This document shows positions 8,275 through 17,391 of a stretch of DNA of 64,000 nucleotides, piece after piece. The notes beneath the pieces are model-generated. The model was not told the origin of the DNA. It saw only the letters and a program-made list of their open reading frames with translations, and ran no database searches. The position numbers and the translations under genes were made by a program. This stretch comes from Reyranella sp. GTDB lineage: Bacteria; Pseudomonadota; Alphaproteobacteria; Reyranellales; Reyranellaceae. The stretch spans positions 1 through 64,000 of the forward strand of contig NZ_SCUT01000036.1 in NCBI RefSeq assembly GCF_004297265.1. The letters run 5' to 3'. The first letter of the stretch is position 1. Each line of letters starts with the position of its first letter.

Positions 8275-9045
8275 ATGGTAGAAAACACCATGCCTGACAC
8301 CAGCCTTCCCTTCGTCCTGACCCTTCAGGGCGGCTCCAACTTCCGCGACCTCGGCGGCTACAAGACCGAGGACGGCCGCACCGTGCGGCGCAACACCGTG
8401 TTCCGCTCGGCCCATCTCGGCGGCCTGACCGACGAAGACCGCGGCGCCCTCGGGCGCCTCGGCGTCCGCACCATCGTCGACCTGCGCGGCGTCAGCGAAG
8501 CGGCCGAGACACCGCACCTGATCGAGGGCCTCGCCTGCCGCATCGTCGGCGCGCACATCGAACCGGGTGTCGGTGACAAGATCCGCGGTGCCGTGGCCGA
8601 CGGGACGGCCAACCCGCACGTCATGATGGGGTTCCTCACGGACCACTATCGTGACTATCCGCGCCGCTGCGCGCCGGGCTTCCGGACCCTGTTCGCAACG
8701 CTCAGCGACGGCGAACATCGTCCGCTGGTGTTTCACTGCACCGCCGGTAAGGACCGCACCGGCTTCGCCTCGGCCCTGCTGCTCTCGCTGCTCGGCGTGC
8801 CCTGGGAAACGGTGATGGAGGACTATCTCCGCACCAACGAGCTGTGGACCGGGCATATCGGCCGCTATCCCGAACTCGACATCGACACGCGCGCCGCCAT
8901 CATCGAAGCCCGCACGCCTTATCTCGAAGCCGCCTTCGAGGTGCTGCGCGGGGACTTCGGCACACCAGAAGACTTCGCGGAAAAGGCGCTTGGCCTCGAC
9001 GCCAAGGCTCGCGACCGGCTGAAGGCGGATTTGCTGGAAGGGTGA
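8275..9045 (+). CDS. Tyrosine-protein phosphatase (Tyr_phosphatase3 / IphP family)
   Basis: 256 residues. The N-terminal GGSNFRDLGGYKTEDGRTV motif and the P-loop FHCTAGKDRTGFAS (CX5R, catalytic Cys and Arg) are diagnostic of bacterial IphP/LipA-type dual-specificity phosphatases, which may also act on phosphoinositides. There is no signal peptide, so it should be cytoplasmic. ATG 8275 has GGAAGG upstream; an in-frame GTG at 8260 is less likely. It precedes the epoxide hydrolase by 22 bp on the same strand and may be co-transcribed, without an obvious shared pathway. Confidence 0.92.
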   Translation: MVENTMPDTSLPFVLTLQGGSNFRDLGGYKTEDGRTVRRNTVFRSAHLGGLTDEDRGALGRLGVRTIVDLRGVSEAAETPHLIEGLACRIVGAHIEPGVGDKIRGAVADGTANPHVMMGFLTDHYRDYPRRCAPGFRTLFATLSDGEHRPLVFHCTAGKDRTGFASALLLSLLGVPWETVMEDYLRTNELWTGHIGRYPELDIDTRAAIIEARTPYLEAAFEVLRGDFGTPEDFAEKALGLDAKARDRLKADLLEG

Positions 9046-9067
9046 GTTCCGCGCTACGCCTGTCGGC

Positions 9068-10303
9068 ATGGCCGACACGCGCTACGACACACCCGAACCC
9101 TTCAAGGTCGACATTCCCGAACGGGCGCTGATCGACCTCGACGAGCGGCTGCGCCGCTGGCGCCCGCCGGTGGCGATTGCCGACGGCGGCTCCTGGGCCT
9201 CCGGAACCGATCCGGCTTTCCTCGCCGAGCTGGTCGACTACTGGCGCCACGGCTACGACTGGCAGCGCTGCCAGGAGGCCATCAACCAGTGGCCCAATTA
9301 TCTCGTCGATATCGGCCCGCAGCGCCTTCATTTCATCCGCGAACCCGGCACCGAGGTCGAGGACGCGCCGCGACCGTTGCCTCTGGTCGTGACCCATGGC
9401 TGGCCGGGATCGATCGTCGAGTTCCTGCACATCATCGACGTCCTCGCCCATCCGGAGGACCATGGCGGCGATCCGCTCGACGCCTTCGACGTGATCGTGC
9501 CCTCCCTGCCGGGCTACGGCTTCTCCGGCCCGCCGATCCGCGCCGACGGCACGCAAGGTCCGATCGGTCCGCGCGCCATCGCGGGCCTGTGGCACAGGCT
9601 CGTCACTGAAAAGCTGAACTACGACCGTCCCTACGGCGCGCAGGGCGGCGACTGGGGTGCCGTCGTTTCGTCATGGCTCGCCTTCGATCAACCGATGAAG
9701 GACGAGACCGGCGTCCTCGGCGTCCATCTCAACATGATGGGACTGCGCCCCGGCATCGATCTCGAGACCGTCACCCTCAGTGCCGACGAACAGGCCTGGC
9801 TCGCGAAGATGGGCAGCGCGCTCGACGACAAGACCGCCTACCAGCGCATCCAGGCAACACGGCCGCAGACGCTCGGCGTGGCGCTCGCCGATTCGCCGGT
9901 GGGACTGGCCGCCTGGATCGTCGAGAAGTTCCAGGCGTGGAGCGATTGCGGCGGCGATCCGCTCAAGCGCTTCCCGATGGACACGCTTCTCGACAACGTC
10001 ATGGTCTACTGGCTCACCGGCACGGCCGGCACCTCGACGTGGCTCTATCGCGGCGTCACCGAGCAGAAGCCGCGCGCCTTGCCAGAAGGCGCAAAGGTCG
10101 AGACGCCCACGGGCTTCGCCGCCTTTCCCGCCGACATCGCGCCGGCCCCGCCGAAGGAATGGATCGAACGCGCCTTCAACCTGCGGCGCCATACGATCAT
10201 GCCGAGCGGCGGCCACTTCGCGGCGCTCGAGGAACCCGAGCTGCTGGTCGAGGACATCCGCGCCTTCTTCCGCCCCCTGCGCTACGGCGCGGCAAACGAT
10301 TGA
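9068..10303 (+). CDS. Epoxide hydrolase (EHN-type alpha/beta hydrolase)
   Basis: 411 residues. The N-terminal epoxide-hydrolase domain begins PFKVDIPERALIDLDERLRRWR. The alpha/beta core shows the oxyanion motif THGWPGSIVEF, the nucleophile elbow AQGGDWGAVVS (Asp nucleophile in GGDWG) and the catalytic His in MPSGGHFAALEEPELL. The two lid tyrosines expected in the family are probably in the cap around residues 240-310. Reaction: epoxide plus water to a vicinal diol. The length is typical of bacterial members. Substrate unknown. It is convergent with the ABC importer operon, only 8 bp from the permease stop. Confidence 0.93.
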   Translation: MADTRYDTPEPFKVDIPERALIDLDERLRRWRPPVAIADGGSWASGTDPAFLAELVDYWRHGYDWQRCQEAINQWPNYLVDIGPQRLHFIREPGTEVEDAPRPLPLVVTHGWPGSIVEFLHIIDVLAHPEDHGGDPLDAFDVIVPSLPGYGFSGPPIRADGTQGPIGPRAIAGLWHRLVTEKLNYDRPYGAQGGDWGAVVSSWLAFDQPMKDETGVLGVHLNMMGLRPGIDLETVTLSADEQAWLAKMGSALDDKTAYQRIQATRPQTLGVALADSPVGLAAWIVEKFQAWSDCGGDPLKRFPMDTLLDNVMVYWLTGTAGTSTWLYRGVTEQKPRALPEGAKVETPTGFAAFPADIAPAPPKEWIERAFNLRRHTIMPSGGHFAALEEPELLVEDIRAFFRPLRYGAAND

Positions 10304-10311
10304 GGAAAGTG

Positions 10312-11187
10312 TCAGCGCTCCCGCAGTTTCGGATCGATGGCATCGCGCAGCGCATCGCCGAAAAGGCTGAAGCCGAACACGGTGAGGGCGATCGCGAGCC
10401 CGGGAAAGATCGCGATCCAGGGCGCCGTGGAGGCGTATTCCTCCGCCCCACCCTGCAGCATCAGCCCCCAGGCCGGCGTCGGCTCCTGTACGCCGAGCCC
10501 GAGATAGGACAGAGACGCCTCGGCGAGGATCGCCTGCCCCACGAAGGCCGTGAGCATGATCAGGAACGGCGCCACCACGTTCGGCATCATGTGACGCAGG
10601 ATGATGCGGCTGTGGCTGAAGCCGGAGGTGCGCGCGGCGTCGATGTAGGGCACTTCGCGGATCGAGAGCGCGCTTGCCCGGACCACGCGGGCGCAGCGCG
10701 GGATCAGGGGCACGGTGATGGCGGCGATGACGTTCTGCACGCCGGTCCCGAAGATCGCGACCACGGCCAGCGCCATGATGATCAGTGGAAACGCCATCAG
10801 GATGTCCATCACGCGCTGCAGGATCAGGTCGATCTTGCCGCCGAAATAGGCGCTGCCGACGCCCAGCACCAGGCCGGCGAAACCGCCGACGAAGGCCGAG
10901 ATGAAGCCGATGATGAGCGCGGTGCGCGCGCCGTAGATGATTCGCGACAGCAGGTCCCGGCCGAACTGGTCGGTGCCCAGCCAGTGCGCCCAGCTCGGCG
11001 CCTCGGTCATGGCCTCGAAATCGTTGGCGGTCGGGTTGTAGGGCGCGATCCATTCGGCCGACAGGCCGGCGATCGCGGTGACGATCACGATCGCCAGGCC
11101 GAACGTGCCGAGCGGTTGACGGCGGCAGAAACCAAGCGCGGCCGTGCGCCACGAACGGTGGATCTCGTCGGGAGCCTCGCTGGTCAT
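10312..11187 (-). CDS. Peptide-type ABC importer, permease 2 (DppC/OppC-like)
   Basis: 291 residues. It has the OppC_N start (LGTFGLAIVIVTAIAGLSAEWIAPYNP) with the first membrane helix, then the BPD_transp_1 domain with the EAA-type loop (RTSGFSHSRIILRHMMPNVV) that docks on the ATPase. About six membrane segments are visible. The start at 11187 (MTSEAPDEIHRSW) is chosen because a longer frame to 11259 would run into the neighbouring permease. It is the distal gene of the five-gene minus-strand operon: ATPase, ATPase, binding protein, permease, permease. Confidence 0.9.
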   Translation of the reverse strand: MTSEAPDEIHRSWRTAALGFCRRQPLGTFGLAIVIVTAIAGLSAEWIAPYNPTANDFEAMTEAPSWAHWLGTDQFGRDLLSRIIYGARTALIIGFISAFVGGFAGLVLGVGSAYFGGKIDLILQRVMDILMAFPLIIMALAVVAIFGTGVQNVIAAITVPLIPRCARVVRASALSIREVPYIDAARTSGFSHSRIILRHMMPNVVAPFLIMLTAFVGQAILAEASLSYLGLGVQEPTPAWGLMLQGGAEEYASTAPWIAIFPGLAIALTVFGFSLFGDALRDAIDPKLRER

Positions 11188-11206
11188 GACGGCCACCGCT
11201 CTCTCC

Positions 11207-12175
11207 TCAGGCGAAGCGGATGCGAGGGTCGAGCCACGCATACAGAACATCGACGACAAGATTCGTGACCACGAAGATGGCGACCGTGAGCATCACCAGC
11301 GCCTGGGTAAGGGTGTAGTCCTGGTTCTGGACGGCGAGCACGAACAGCCGGCCGATGCCGTTCAGGTTGAAGACCTGTTCCGTCACGACCAAGCCGCCGA
11401 TCAGAAAGGCGAACTCGATGCCGACCAGCGTCACCACCGGCAGCATCGCGTTCTTGAGCGCGTGGCGGTTTACGATGAGCTGCTCCAGGAGACCCTTGGC
11501 GCGGGCGGTTCGTATGTAGTCCTCCCGCAGCACCTCGAGCATGGCCGAGCGGGTCATGCGCATGGTCACCGCGGAATAGCGGTAACCGATGGTCAGCGCC
11601 GGCAGGATCACGATCGAAAGATTGTGCAGCGGATCTTCCCAGAACGGCACGAAATTTATCGGCGGCATCCAGGGCGCTCCGAACAGGAGGTGGGAGACGT
11701 CGAGCACGATCAGTATCGACATGATGCCAAGCCAGAATGACGGCGTTGCGATGCCGGCAATCGCCACCGTGCGCACGACATGGTCGAGCCAGCTGTTCTG
11801 ATGAAGCGCCGAGATGGTGCCGAGCGGGATGGCGATCACCACCGCCACCACGGTGGCCAGGATCGCGATCTCCAGCGACACCGGGATGCGGGTGGCGATC
11901 TCCTCTGAAACGGGCTTGCCCGACCACATCGAGGTTCCGAAGTCGCCGCTTGCGAATCCCACGATGAAGTCGACGAACTGCAGCAGCAGGGAGCGGTCGA
12001 GGCCCAGTTGGGCATGGCAGTTGGCGACGGCAGCAGCGTTGATCGAACTGCCGGAGCCCAAGCGGATGACGCAGATGTCGCCCGGGATCAGGCGCATCAG
12101 GATGAAGACCAGCGCGGCCGCCCCGATCAGCGTCGGGACGGCCAGCAGCAGACGGTTCAGGATGTAACGATACAT
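11207..12175 (-). CDS. Peptide-type ABC importer, permease 1 (DppB/OppB-like)
   Basis: 322 residues beginning MYRYILNRLLLAVPTLIGAA, the usual DppB/OppB start, followed by the family signature MRLIPGD and the AQLGLDRSLLLQFVDFI segment. Six membrane helices are expected; the EAA loop is RTARAKGLLEQLIVNRHALKN. One Cys pair (DICVIRL, ANCHAQL) lies in the first periplasmic loop, which is slightly unusual. It forms the channel with the DppC-like subunit. The gene lies 31 bp after the binding-protein gene. Confidence 0.92.
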   Translation of the reverse strand: MYRYILNRLLLAVPTLIGAAALVFILMRLIPGDICVIRLGSGSSINAAAVANCHAQLGLDRSLLLQFVDFIVGFASGDFGTSMWSGKPVSEEIATRIPVSLEIAILATVVAVVIAIPLGTISALHQNSWLDHVVRTVAIAGIATPSFWLGIMSILIVLDVSHLLFGAPWMPPINFVPFWEDPLHNLSIVILPALTIGYRYSAVTMRMTRSAMLEVLREDYIRTARAKGLLEQLIVNRHALKNAMLPVVTLVGIEFAFLIGGLVVTEQVFNLNGIGRLFVLAVQNQDYTLTQALVMLTVAIFVVTNLVVDVLYAWLDPRIRFA

Positions 12176-12206
12176 CTGTGCGCCCGATTCCTCGACCCGG
12201 GTGCTG

Positions 12207-13817
12207 CTACTTGTCGAGCCAGATGTTCGCGAGGTTGAGGTTCAGATAGTGGCTCGGGCTGATCTTCCAGCCCTTCATGTACGAACGATGGGCGAGGATG
12301 CGATTCCACCACGGCGTCATGATGGTGACGACCTTGGTATCGAGCGCATAGGTCTCGAAGTCTCGCATCCTGGCGCGCTGCTTCACCGGATCAGTTTCCT
12401 TGAGCATCGCATTGTACAGCTCGATCAGCTTCGGATCCTCGTAGCCGCCGTAATTCTCGGGATAGACCGAGCGCGGCAGGACCTTGGCGACATCGAGCAG
12501 CGGGTTGACCATGTTCTGGCAATTGAATTCGACGGTGACCTCGAAATTGCCGCTGCGCAGCGCCTCATAGAACGGCCCTGTCGGCAGCACGCGCTGCGTC
12601 ACCTTCAGGCCGATCTTGCTCCACTCGTCGATCGCCCAGGTGGCGACGAACTTGTAGGGCTGGTCGACGTTGCGGTTCATGAGTTCGAACTTGAGCCCTT
12701 CCGCGCCGGCTTCCTTCAGGAGCTTGCGGGCCTCGGCGCGCGCCTTCTCGATGTCCGGGCCGAAGCCCGCGATCTTTTGCAGTTCCTCCTTGTTCGCGGC
12801 CAGCGGCGAGCCCGGGAAGACCAGTCCGCCGACCGTGTGGACGGTGGCAATCCGCGACAGCGCGGGGGCGCCCTTCCAGGGATCGATCGCCAGCGCGAGC
12901 GCCCGCCGCACCCGCACGTCGTCGAACGGCTTCTTCTTCTGGTTGGGCGTCAGCAGGTTGACGCAGTTCCAGTCGCTGGTCTGGACGGTGATCTTGTCGC
13001 CCAACTCCTTCACCAGCTCGTCGCGCGCCGACGGCGGCATGCCCCGGAACTCCGTCGCGGCGCGATCGGCCCGGATGGCGTCGACGCGGACAGACTGCTT
13101 GGCGGCGAATATGGCCGTGAAGCCGTCGATATAGGGTTTGCCCTCGTGGTAGTAGTCCGGGTTGCGCGTCCCCTTAATCGACTGGCCGGTCTCGTACCCG
13201 ACGAACTTGAAGGGCCCCGATCCCATCACGTTCTTCTCGTACCAGTGCGGTTCCTTCTCGAGGATGTCCTTCTTGTAGATGTACGCGAAAGGATCGGCGA
13301 GCGCGGGCAGAAACGCCGACGTGGCGAACTTCAGCCGGAAGACCACGGTCTCCGGATCGGGGTTCTCGATCTTGTCGACCATCGACATATAGGCTTCCCG
13401 CGCGCTCGAAACGCCCGTGGGCGGGAACGCGATGTACTGCCAGCTCTTCGCCACATCGGCGGCCGTGAGCGGCGTGCCATCGTGGAACTTGACGCCCTTG
13501 CGGATCTTGAACGTGTAGGTCTTGCCGTCGTCGGTCGGCTTCGGCATCTCCGTGCAGAGATCGCAGACGATATCGGTCGTCGACGACGGATTGTCGGGAT
13601 TGATCGAGATCAGGGTGCTGTAGAATGGCGCCGTGGCGTGCAGCGTGGCAAAGGTGTTTTCCTTGTGTCCGTCGAGACTGGGCGGCGCATCGGCCGGAAT
13701 CATGTAGGTGAGCGTGCCGCCTTTCTTGATCGCCTGCGCCGCAACGGGCGTGGCGGCAAGTGCGGCCGTGACAGCAATCGAAAAGCTTACGCCAAGCCAC
13801 CCGGTTCGATTCATCAT
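12207..13817 (-). CDS. Peptide-type ABC importer, periplasmic binding protein (SBP_bac_5)
   Basis: 536 residues with a signal peptide (MMNRTGWLGVSFSIAVTAALAATPVAAQA). The mature protein follows the DppA/OppA pattern: GGTLTYMIPADAPPSLDGHKEN, then KPTDDGKTYTFKIRKGVKFHDG with TPLTAADVAKSW, a hallmark of the family. Ligands of this class include di- and oligopeptides, opines and nickel complexes; the sequence alone does not decide. A Cys pair DLCTEM/DIVCDL near residue 85 may form a disulphide. It is the central gene of the operon, with 57 bp to the ATPase gene upstream. Confidence 0.93.
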   Translation of the reverse strand: MMNRTGWLGVSFSIAVTAALAATPVAAQAIKKGGTLTYMIPADAPPSLDGHKENTFATLHATAPFYSTLISINPDNPSSTTDIVCDLCTEMPKPTDDGKTYTFKIRKGVKFHDGTPLTAADVAKSWQYIAFPPTGVSSAREAYMSMVDKIENPDPETVVFRLKFATSAFLPALADPFAYIYKKDILEKEPHWYEKNVMGSGPFKFVGYETGQSIKGTRNPDYYHEGKPYIDGFTAIFAAKQSVRVDAIRADRAATEFRGMPPSARDELVKELGDKITVQTSDWNCVNLLTPNQKKKPFDDVRVRRALALAIDPWKGAPALSRIATVHTVGGLVFPGSPLAANKEELQKIAGFGPDIEKARAEARKLLKEAGAEGLKFELMNRNVDQPYKFVATWAIDEWSKIGLKVTQRVLPTGPFYEALRSGNFEVTVEFNCQNMVNPLLDVAKVLPRSVYPENYGGYEDPKLIELYNAMLKETDPVKQRARMRDFETYALDTKVVTIMTPWWNRILAHRSYMKGWKISPSHYLNLNLANIWLDK

Positions 13818-13874
13818 GGTCGCCTCCCTTGACTCTTTTCAGGTCGTTCTGGTTTTCCCCGATTGGTTATCGCT

Positions 13875-14885
13875 TCAACTCACTTCACTGCACGCCACCC
13901 AGTGGCCGGGCCGCAATTCGCGCAGCGCGGGCCGCATCCGCCGGCAGCTCTCGACCGCCTTCGGGCAACGCGGATGGAAGACACAGCCTCCAGGTGGATT
14001 GATCGGGCTCGGCACCTCGCCGAGCACCGGTTGGAAATTCCGGCCGGCCTCGATGACCGGATCCGGCACCGGCACCGCGGCCAGCAGGGCGCGGGTGTAG
14101 GGATGGAGCGGGTTGTCGAACAGTTCGTCGCAATCGGCCAGTTCGACGATGCGGCCGAGATACATCACCGCTACGCGCTGGCAGAGATGGCGCACCACGG
14201 ACAGGTCGTGGGCGATGAAGAGATAAGTCAGGCCGAAACGCTCGCGCAGATCCTCGAGCAGGTTGATCACCTGGGCCTGGATCGACACGTCGAGCGCCGA
14301 GACCGCCTCGTCGCAGACGATGAACTCGGGTTCGAGCGCCAGCGCGCGGGCGATGCCGACGCGCTGACGCTGACCGCCCGACATCTCGTGCGGATAGCGA
14401 TCGGCGAAGCCGGGGTTCAGGCCACAGACCTGCAGCAGTTCACGCACGCGCGCACGCCGCCGCGCCGCATCCGGTGCAAGGCCATGGACATGGATCGGCT
14501 CGCCGACGATGTCGCCCACCTTCATGCGCGGATTGAGCGAGCTGTAGGGATCCTGGAAGATCACCTGGATGCGCCGCCGCAGCGCCAGCCTCTCGCTGCG
14601 CGACAGGGTGTTGATGTCGACGCCGTCGTACAGGATGGCACCCGAGGTCGGGCGCTCGAGCTGCAGGATGCAGCGGCCCGTGGTGGTCTTGCCGCAGCCG
14701 CTCTCACCCACCAGGCCGAGCGTCTCGCCGCGCCGCAGGCTGAAGTCGACCCCGTCGACCGCCTTCACCTCGCCGACCTGGCGCCGCATCAGGATTCCCT
14801 CGGAGATCGGGAAATGCATGTGCAATCCCTTGATCTCGAGCAGGGGTCTGTCGGCGCCGGCGTCCGTCATGGCGATGCCCGTCAT
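13875..14885 (-). CDS. Peptide-type ABC importer, ATP-binding subunit (DppF/OppF-like)
   Basis: 336 residues. It contains Walker [17 protein letters not shown]-loop [19 protein letters not shown], signature [17 protein letters not shown] and Walker [16 protein letters not shown]. The C-terminal oligopeptide-transporter extension carries the cysteine cluster ([16 protein letters not shown] ... VACSE) that often holds an iron-sulphur cluster in this family. The start at 14885 overlaps the stop of the DppD-like gene as ATGA, so the two ATPases are translationally coupled. A later Met at 14870 is possible. Confidence 0.94.
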   Translation of the reverse strand: MTGIAMTDAGADRPLLEIKGLHMHFPISEGILMRRQVGEVKAVDGVDFSLRRGETLGLVGESGCGKTTTGRCILQLERPTSGAILYDGVDINTLSRSERLALRRRIQVIFQDPYSSLNPRMKVGDIVGEPIHVHGLAPDAARRRARVRELLQVCGLNPGFADRYPHEMSGGQRQRVGIARALALEPEFIVCDEAVSALDVSIQAQVINLLEDLRERFGLTYLFIAHDLSVVRHLCQRVAVMYLGRIVELADCDELFDNPLHPYTRALLAAVPVPDPVIEAGRNFQPVLGEVPSPINPPGGCVFHPRCPKAVESCRRMRPALRELRPGHWVACSEVS

Positions 14886-15880
14886 GCCGCGACCTGCACG
14901 GAGGGAAGTTCGTCCCGGCGGAAGCAAGCCGACAGGTGGCCCGCCGCGCCGATCGCCTCGAGGGCCGGACGCGACTCGCCGCAGGCCTCGACGGCGAACC
15001 GGCAGCGCGGACGGAACGCACATCCGCCGTCGAGCCGTGTCAGGTCGGGCGGCTGGCCGTCGACCGGATCGAGTCGTGCCTGGCGAGGCCGGTCGAGCCG
15101 TGGCACCGAGCGCAGCAACGCCATCGTGTAGGGGTGGCGCGGATCGTGATAGACCTCGGTCGCCGGACCACTTTCGACCAGGCGACCGGCATACATGACG
15201 TTAACCCGCTTGGCGTAGCGGGCGACGACGCCGAGATTGTGCGTGATGATGATCAGCGCGACATTGAGACGCCGCGTCAGCTCGGCCATGAGCTCCAGAA
15301 TCTGCGCCTGGATCGTGACGTCGAGCGCCGTCGTGGGCTCGTCCGCGATGATCAGTCGGGGCTCGCAGGTCAGCGCGATGGCGATCATGATCCGCTGGCG
15401 CATGCCGCCCGAAAGCTGATGCGGATACTGCCGCAGCCGGCGCTCGGGATCGGCGATGCCGACCAGGTTCAACAGCTCGACGGCACGCCGGTCCGCCGTG
15501 GCCCGGTCGGCGCCGCGGTGCTGCTGCAGCGTCTCGGTGATCTGGCGCCCGATCGTCAGCACTGGATTGAGCGACGTCATCGGTTCCTGGAAAATCATGC
15601 CGATCTCGCTGCCGCGCACCTCCCGCATCTCCTCGGTGGACAGGCTGAGCAGATCACGACCGGCAAACAGGATCTGCCCCTGGGTAATTCGCCCCGGCGG
15701 ATCCGGAATGAGGCGCAGGATCGACATCGCGCCGACCGACTTGCCCGACCCGCTCTCGCCGACGACGGCCACGGTCTCCCCGGAATGGACTGTGTACGAG
15801 ACGCCATCGACAGCACGCACCACTCCCGCTCCTGTGCGGAACTCGGTGTGCAGCCCTTTTACCTCGAGCAGCGGCGGCAT
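14882..15880 (-). CDS. Peptide-type ABC importer, ATP-binding subunit (DppD/OppD-like)
   Basis: 332 residues. It contains Walker [18 protein letters not shown]-loop [19 protein letters not shown], signature [17 protein letters not shown] and Walker [15 protein letters not shown]. The C-terminal motif [16 protein letters not shown] provides the cysteine ligands usual in DppD. It is the first gene of the importer operon. The 253-bp region upstream (15881-16133) must hold the promoter, since the MFS gene further upstream on the same strand ends at 16134. Confidence 0.94.
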   Translation of the reverse strand: MPPLLEVKGLHTEFRTGAGVVRAVDGVSYTVHSGETVAVVGESGSGKSVGAMSILRLIPDPPGRITQGQILFAGRDLLSLSTEEMREVRGSEIGMIFQEPMTSLNPVLTIGRQITETLQQHRGADRATADRRAVELLNLVGIADPERRLRQYPHQLSGGMRQRIMIAIALTCEPRLIIADEPTTALDVTIQAQILELMAELTRRLNVALIIITHNLGVVARYAKRVNVMYAGRLVESGPATEVYHDPRHPYTMALLRSVPRLDRPRQARLDPVDGQPPDLTRLDGGCAFRPRCRFAVEACGESRPALEAIGAAGHLSACFRRDELPSVQVAA

Positions 15881-15915
15881 GCGGTCTCGCTCCGTAAAGC
15901 CTGATCAACGACTAC

Positions 15916-15953
15916 GCACGGTGAGAACTAAGCACGGTAAGAACGACGCACGG
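15916..15953. repeat. Three short direct repeats at 16-bp spacing upstream of the ABC importer operon
   Basis: GCACGG occurs at 15916, 15932 and 15948, exactly 16 bp apart, with partly similar flanks (GCACGGTGAGAAC, GCACGGTAAGAAC, GCACGGCGATGCA). It lies 36-73 bp upstream of the first ATPase start in the only gap able to hold the operon promoter. It could be a regulator-binding array or chance. The rest of 15881-16133 shows no gene. Confidence 0.35.
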
Positions 15954-16133
15954 CGATGCACTTCGCGGTGGCGCGGCATCACAGGTCCCCCAACGGCCTG
16001 TGCCTCTACATCGATCTGTCTCTACGCGAAGTCTGTTTCGTCCCTGTCCGCTCCGCCGGTTCAATGCCGGCGGGCGCAGCCTCTTGCGGGCTTGCGCGAA
16101 TCGTACGGGAGTGAGCCGCACATCGCAAGCCGC

Positions 16134-17384
16134 TTAAGCCGGGTCGGGCGGTCGTCGCGCCAGCAGCGCCGCCACCACCGCACATGACGCCAGGATACCA
16201 AACAAGATCAATGAGTCGGTGTAGTTGCCGCTCCAGTCGCGCAGCATGCCGGAGGCCAGCGGCCCCGCGGCCTGCGCCGTCACCTGCAGAGACAGGGCCA
16301 CGCCGCGAATGGCGCCGTAGCTTTCGCGACCGAAATAGTCGGCCCAGGCGACCGGCAGCAGCAGCATGATTCCGCCGATGCCGATGCCGAACAGGCCGGC
16401 CGCCGCCATCGCGGTCTCCACGCCGGAGACGAAGATCAGCCCGTAGCTGCCGAGCGCCATGCTCGCCGCACACAGCGCCATCTGGTAGCGCACCGGCCAG
16501 CGGCGCGGCAGGAAGCCGATGCCGAAGCTCGCCGCGCCCGAGAGCATGGCGACGAAGGCGATCACCGAGGCCGCCGCGACAGGCGACAGGCCGCGTTCGA
16601 TCAGGTGCGGCGCATTGTGGAGGCTGACGCCGGCCTGCACGGGAAACACGAGGACCGTGTAGAGCGAGAGCAGCCAGAAGGCCGGCGTCCGCATGGCCTG
16701 CGCCCGGCTCCAGCGCGGCTCGACCAACGGCGCTGCCTTGCCATCGGCCAGCCGGTCGGGCTGGAGGCCGACATCCTCCGGCCGCCGCACCAGCAGCAGC
16801 CAGCACGGCACGAAGCCCACCAGCAGCACCGTGACGCCGACCGCGATCCAGCCGGCGCGCCAGTCGGCGCCGCCGATGGCGAACTGCGCGATCAGCGGCA
16901 GACCGACCAGCCCCGACATCTGTGCGAGCGTCGCAAACGAGGCGGCGATGCCGCGGCGTGCCACGAACCAGTTGTTGAGCGCGCCGTAGAGGCCGAGGTC
17001 GAACGGCCCCGCCCAGATCATGCGGGCGAAACAGAACAGCAGATAGAAGAGCAGCAGCGACTGGACGAGCGACAGCGCCATGCAGGCGATGCCGGTGCCC
17101 GCCACCGCGAGGCAGAGCACGAGGCGCGCGCCGCGGCGGTCGACGAACGGCCCGATCAGCGGCGACAGGATCGCCGCCAGCACCCCGCCCAGCGACACCG
17201 CGCCCGACATCTCCGTCCGCGACCAGCCGAAGGCCTCGGTCATCGGCACGACGAAGATCGAGAGCACGGCAACGGCCGGCCCCTGCCGCGCGAAGCCCGC
17301 GAGGCAGATGCAGCCCAGCACCACCCATCCGTAGAAGAAGGGCAGCCGCGGGATCAGGAACCGCGGCAGGGGTGGTGCTTGCAT
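16134..17384 (-). CDS. Major facilitator superfamily transporter
   Basis: 416 residues, twelve predicted membrane helices. The start FYGWVVLGCICLAGFARQG and the loop 2-3 motif GPFVDRRGARLVL fit the MFS family often annotated with oxalate/formate or monocarboxylate carriers (MCT-like). The central loop carries an Asp/Arg-rich hydrophilic stretch (RRPEDVGLQPDRLADGK). It ends next to the importer operon promoter region. It lies 7 bp downstream of the dehydratase gene and is probably co-transcribed with it, so the substrate may be a carboxylate whose CoA ester is handled by that enzyme. Confidence 0.9.
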   Translation of the reverse strand: MQAPPLPRFLIPRLPFFYGWVVLGCICLAGFARQGPAVAVLSIFVVPMTEAFGWSRTEMSGAVSLGGVLAAILSPLIGPFVDRRGARLVLCLAVAGTGIACMALSLVQSLLLFYLLFCFARMIWAGPFDLGLYGALNNWFVARRGIAASFATLAQMSGLVGLPLIAQFAIGGADWRAGWIAVGVTVLLVGFVPCWLLLVRRPEDVGLQPDRLADGKAAPLVEPRWSRAQAMRTPAFWLLSLYTVLVFPVQAGVSLHNAPHLIERGLSPVAAASVIAFVAMLSGAASFGIGFLPRRWPVRYQMALCAASMALGSYGLIFVSGVETAMAAAGLFGIGIGGIMLLLPVAWADYFGRESYGAIRGVALSLQVTAQAAGPLASGMLRDWSGNYTDSLILFGILASCAVVAALLARRPPDPA

Positions 17385-17391
17385 CGAAAGC

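Noticed and set aside
12201..13832. 543-codon plus-strand open frame opposite the binding protein
   Set aside because: Arg/His/Leu-rich shadow frame; the minus-strand frame has a signal peptide and SBP_bac_5 motifs.
16040..16100. tRNA T-arm-like sequence (GCCGGTTCAATGCCGGC)
   Set aside because: No matching acceptor or anticodon arms could be found on either strand, so it is not a tRNA gene.
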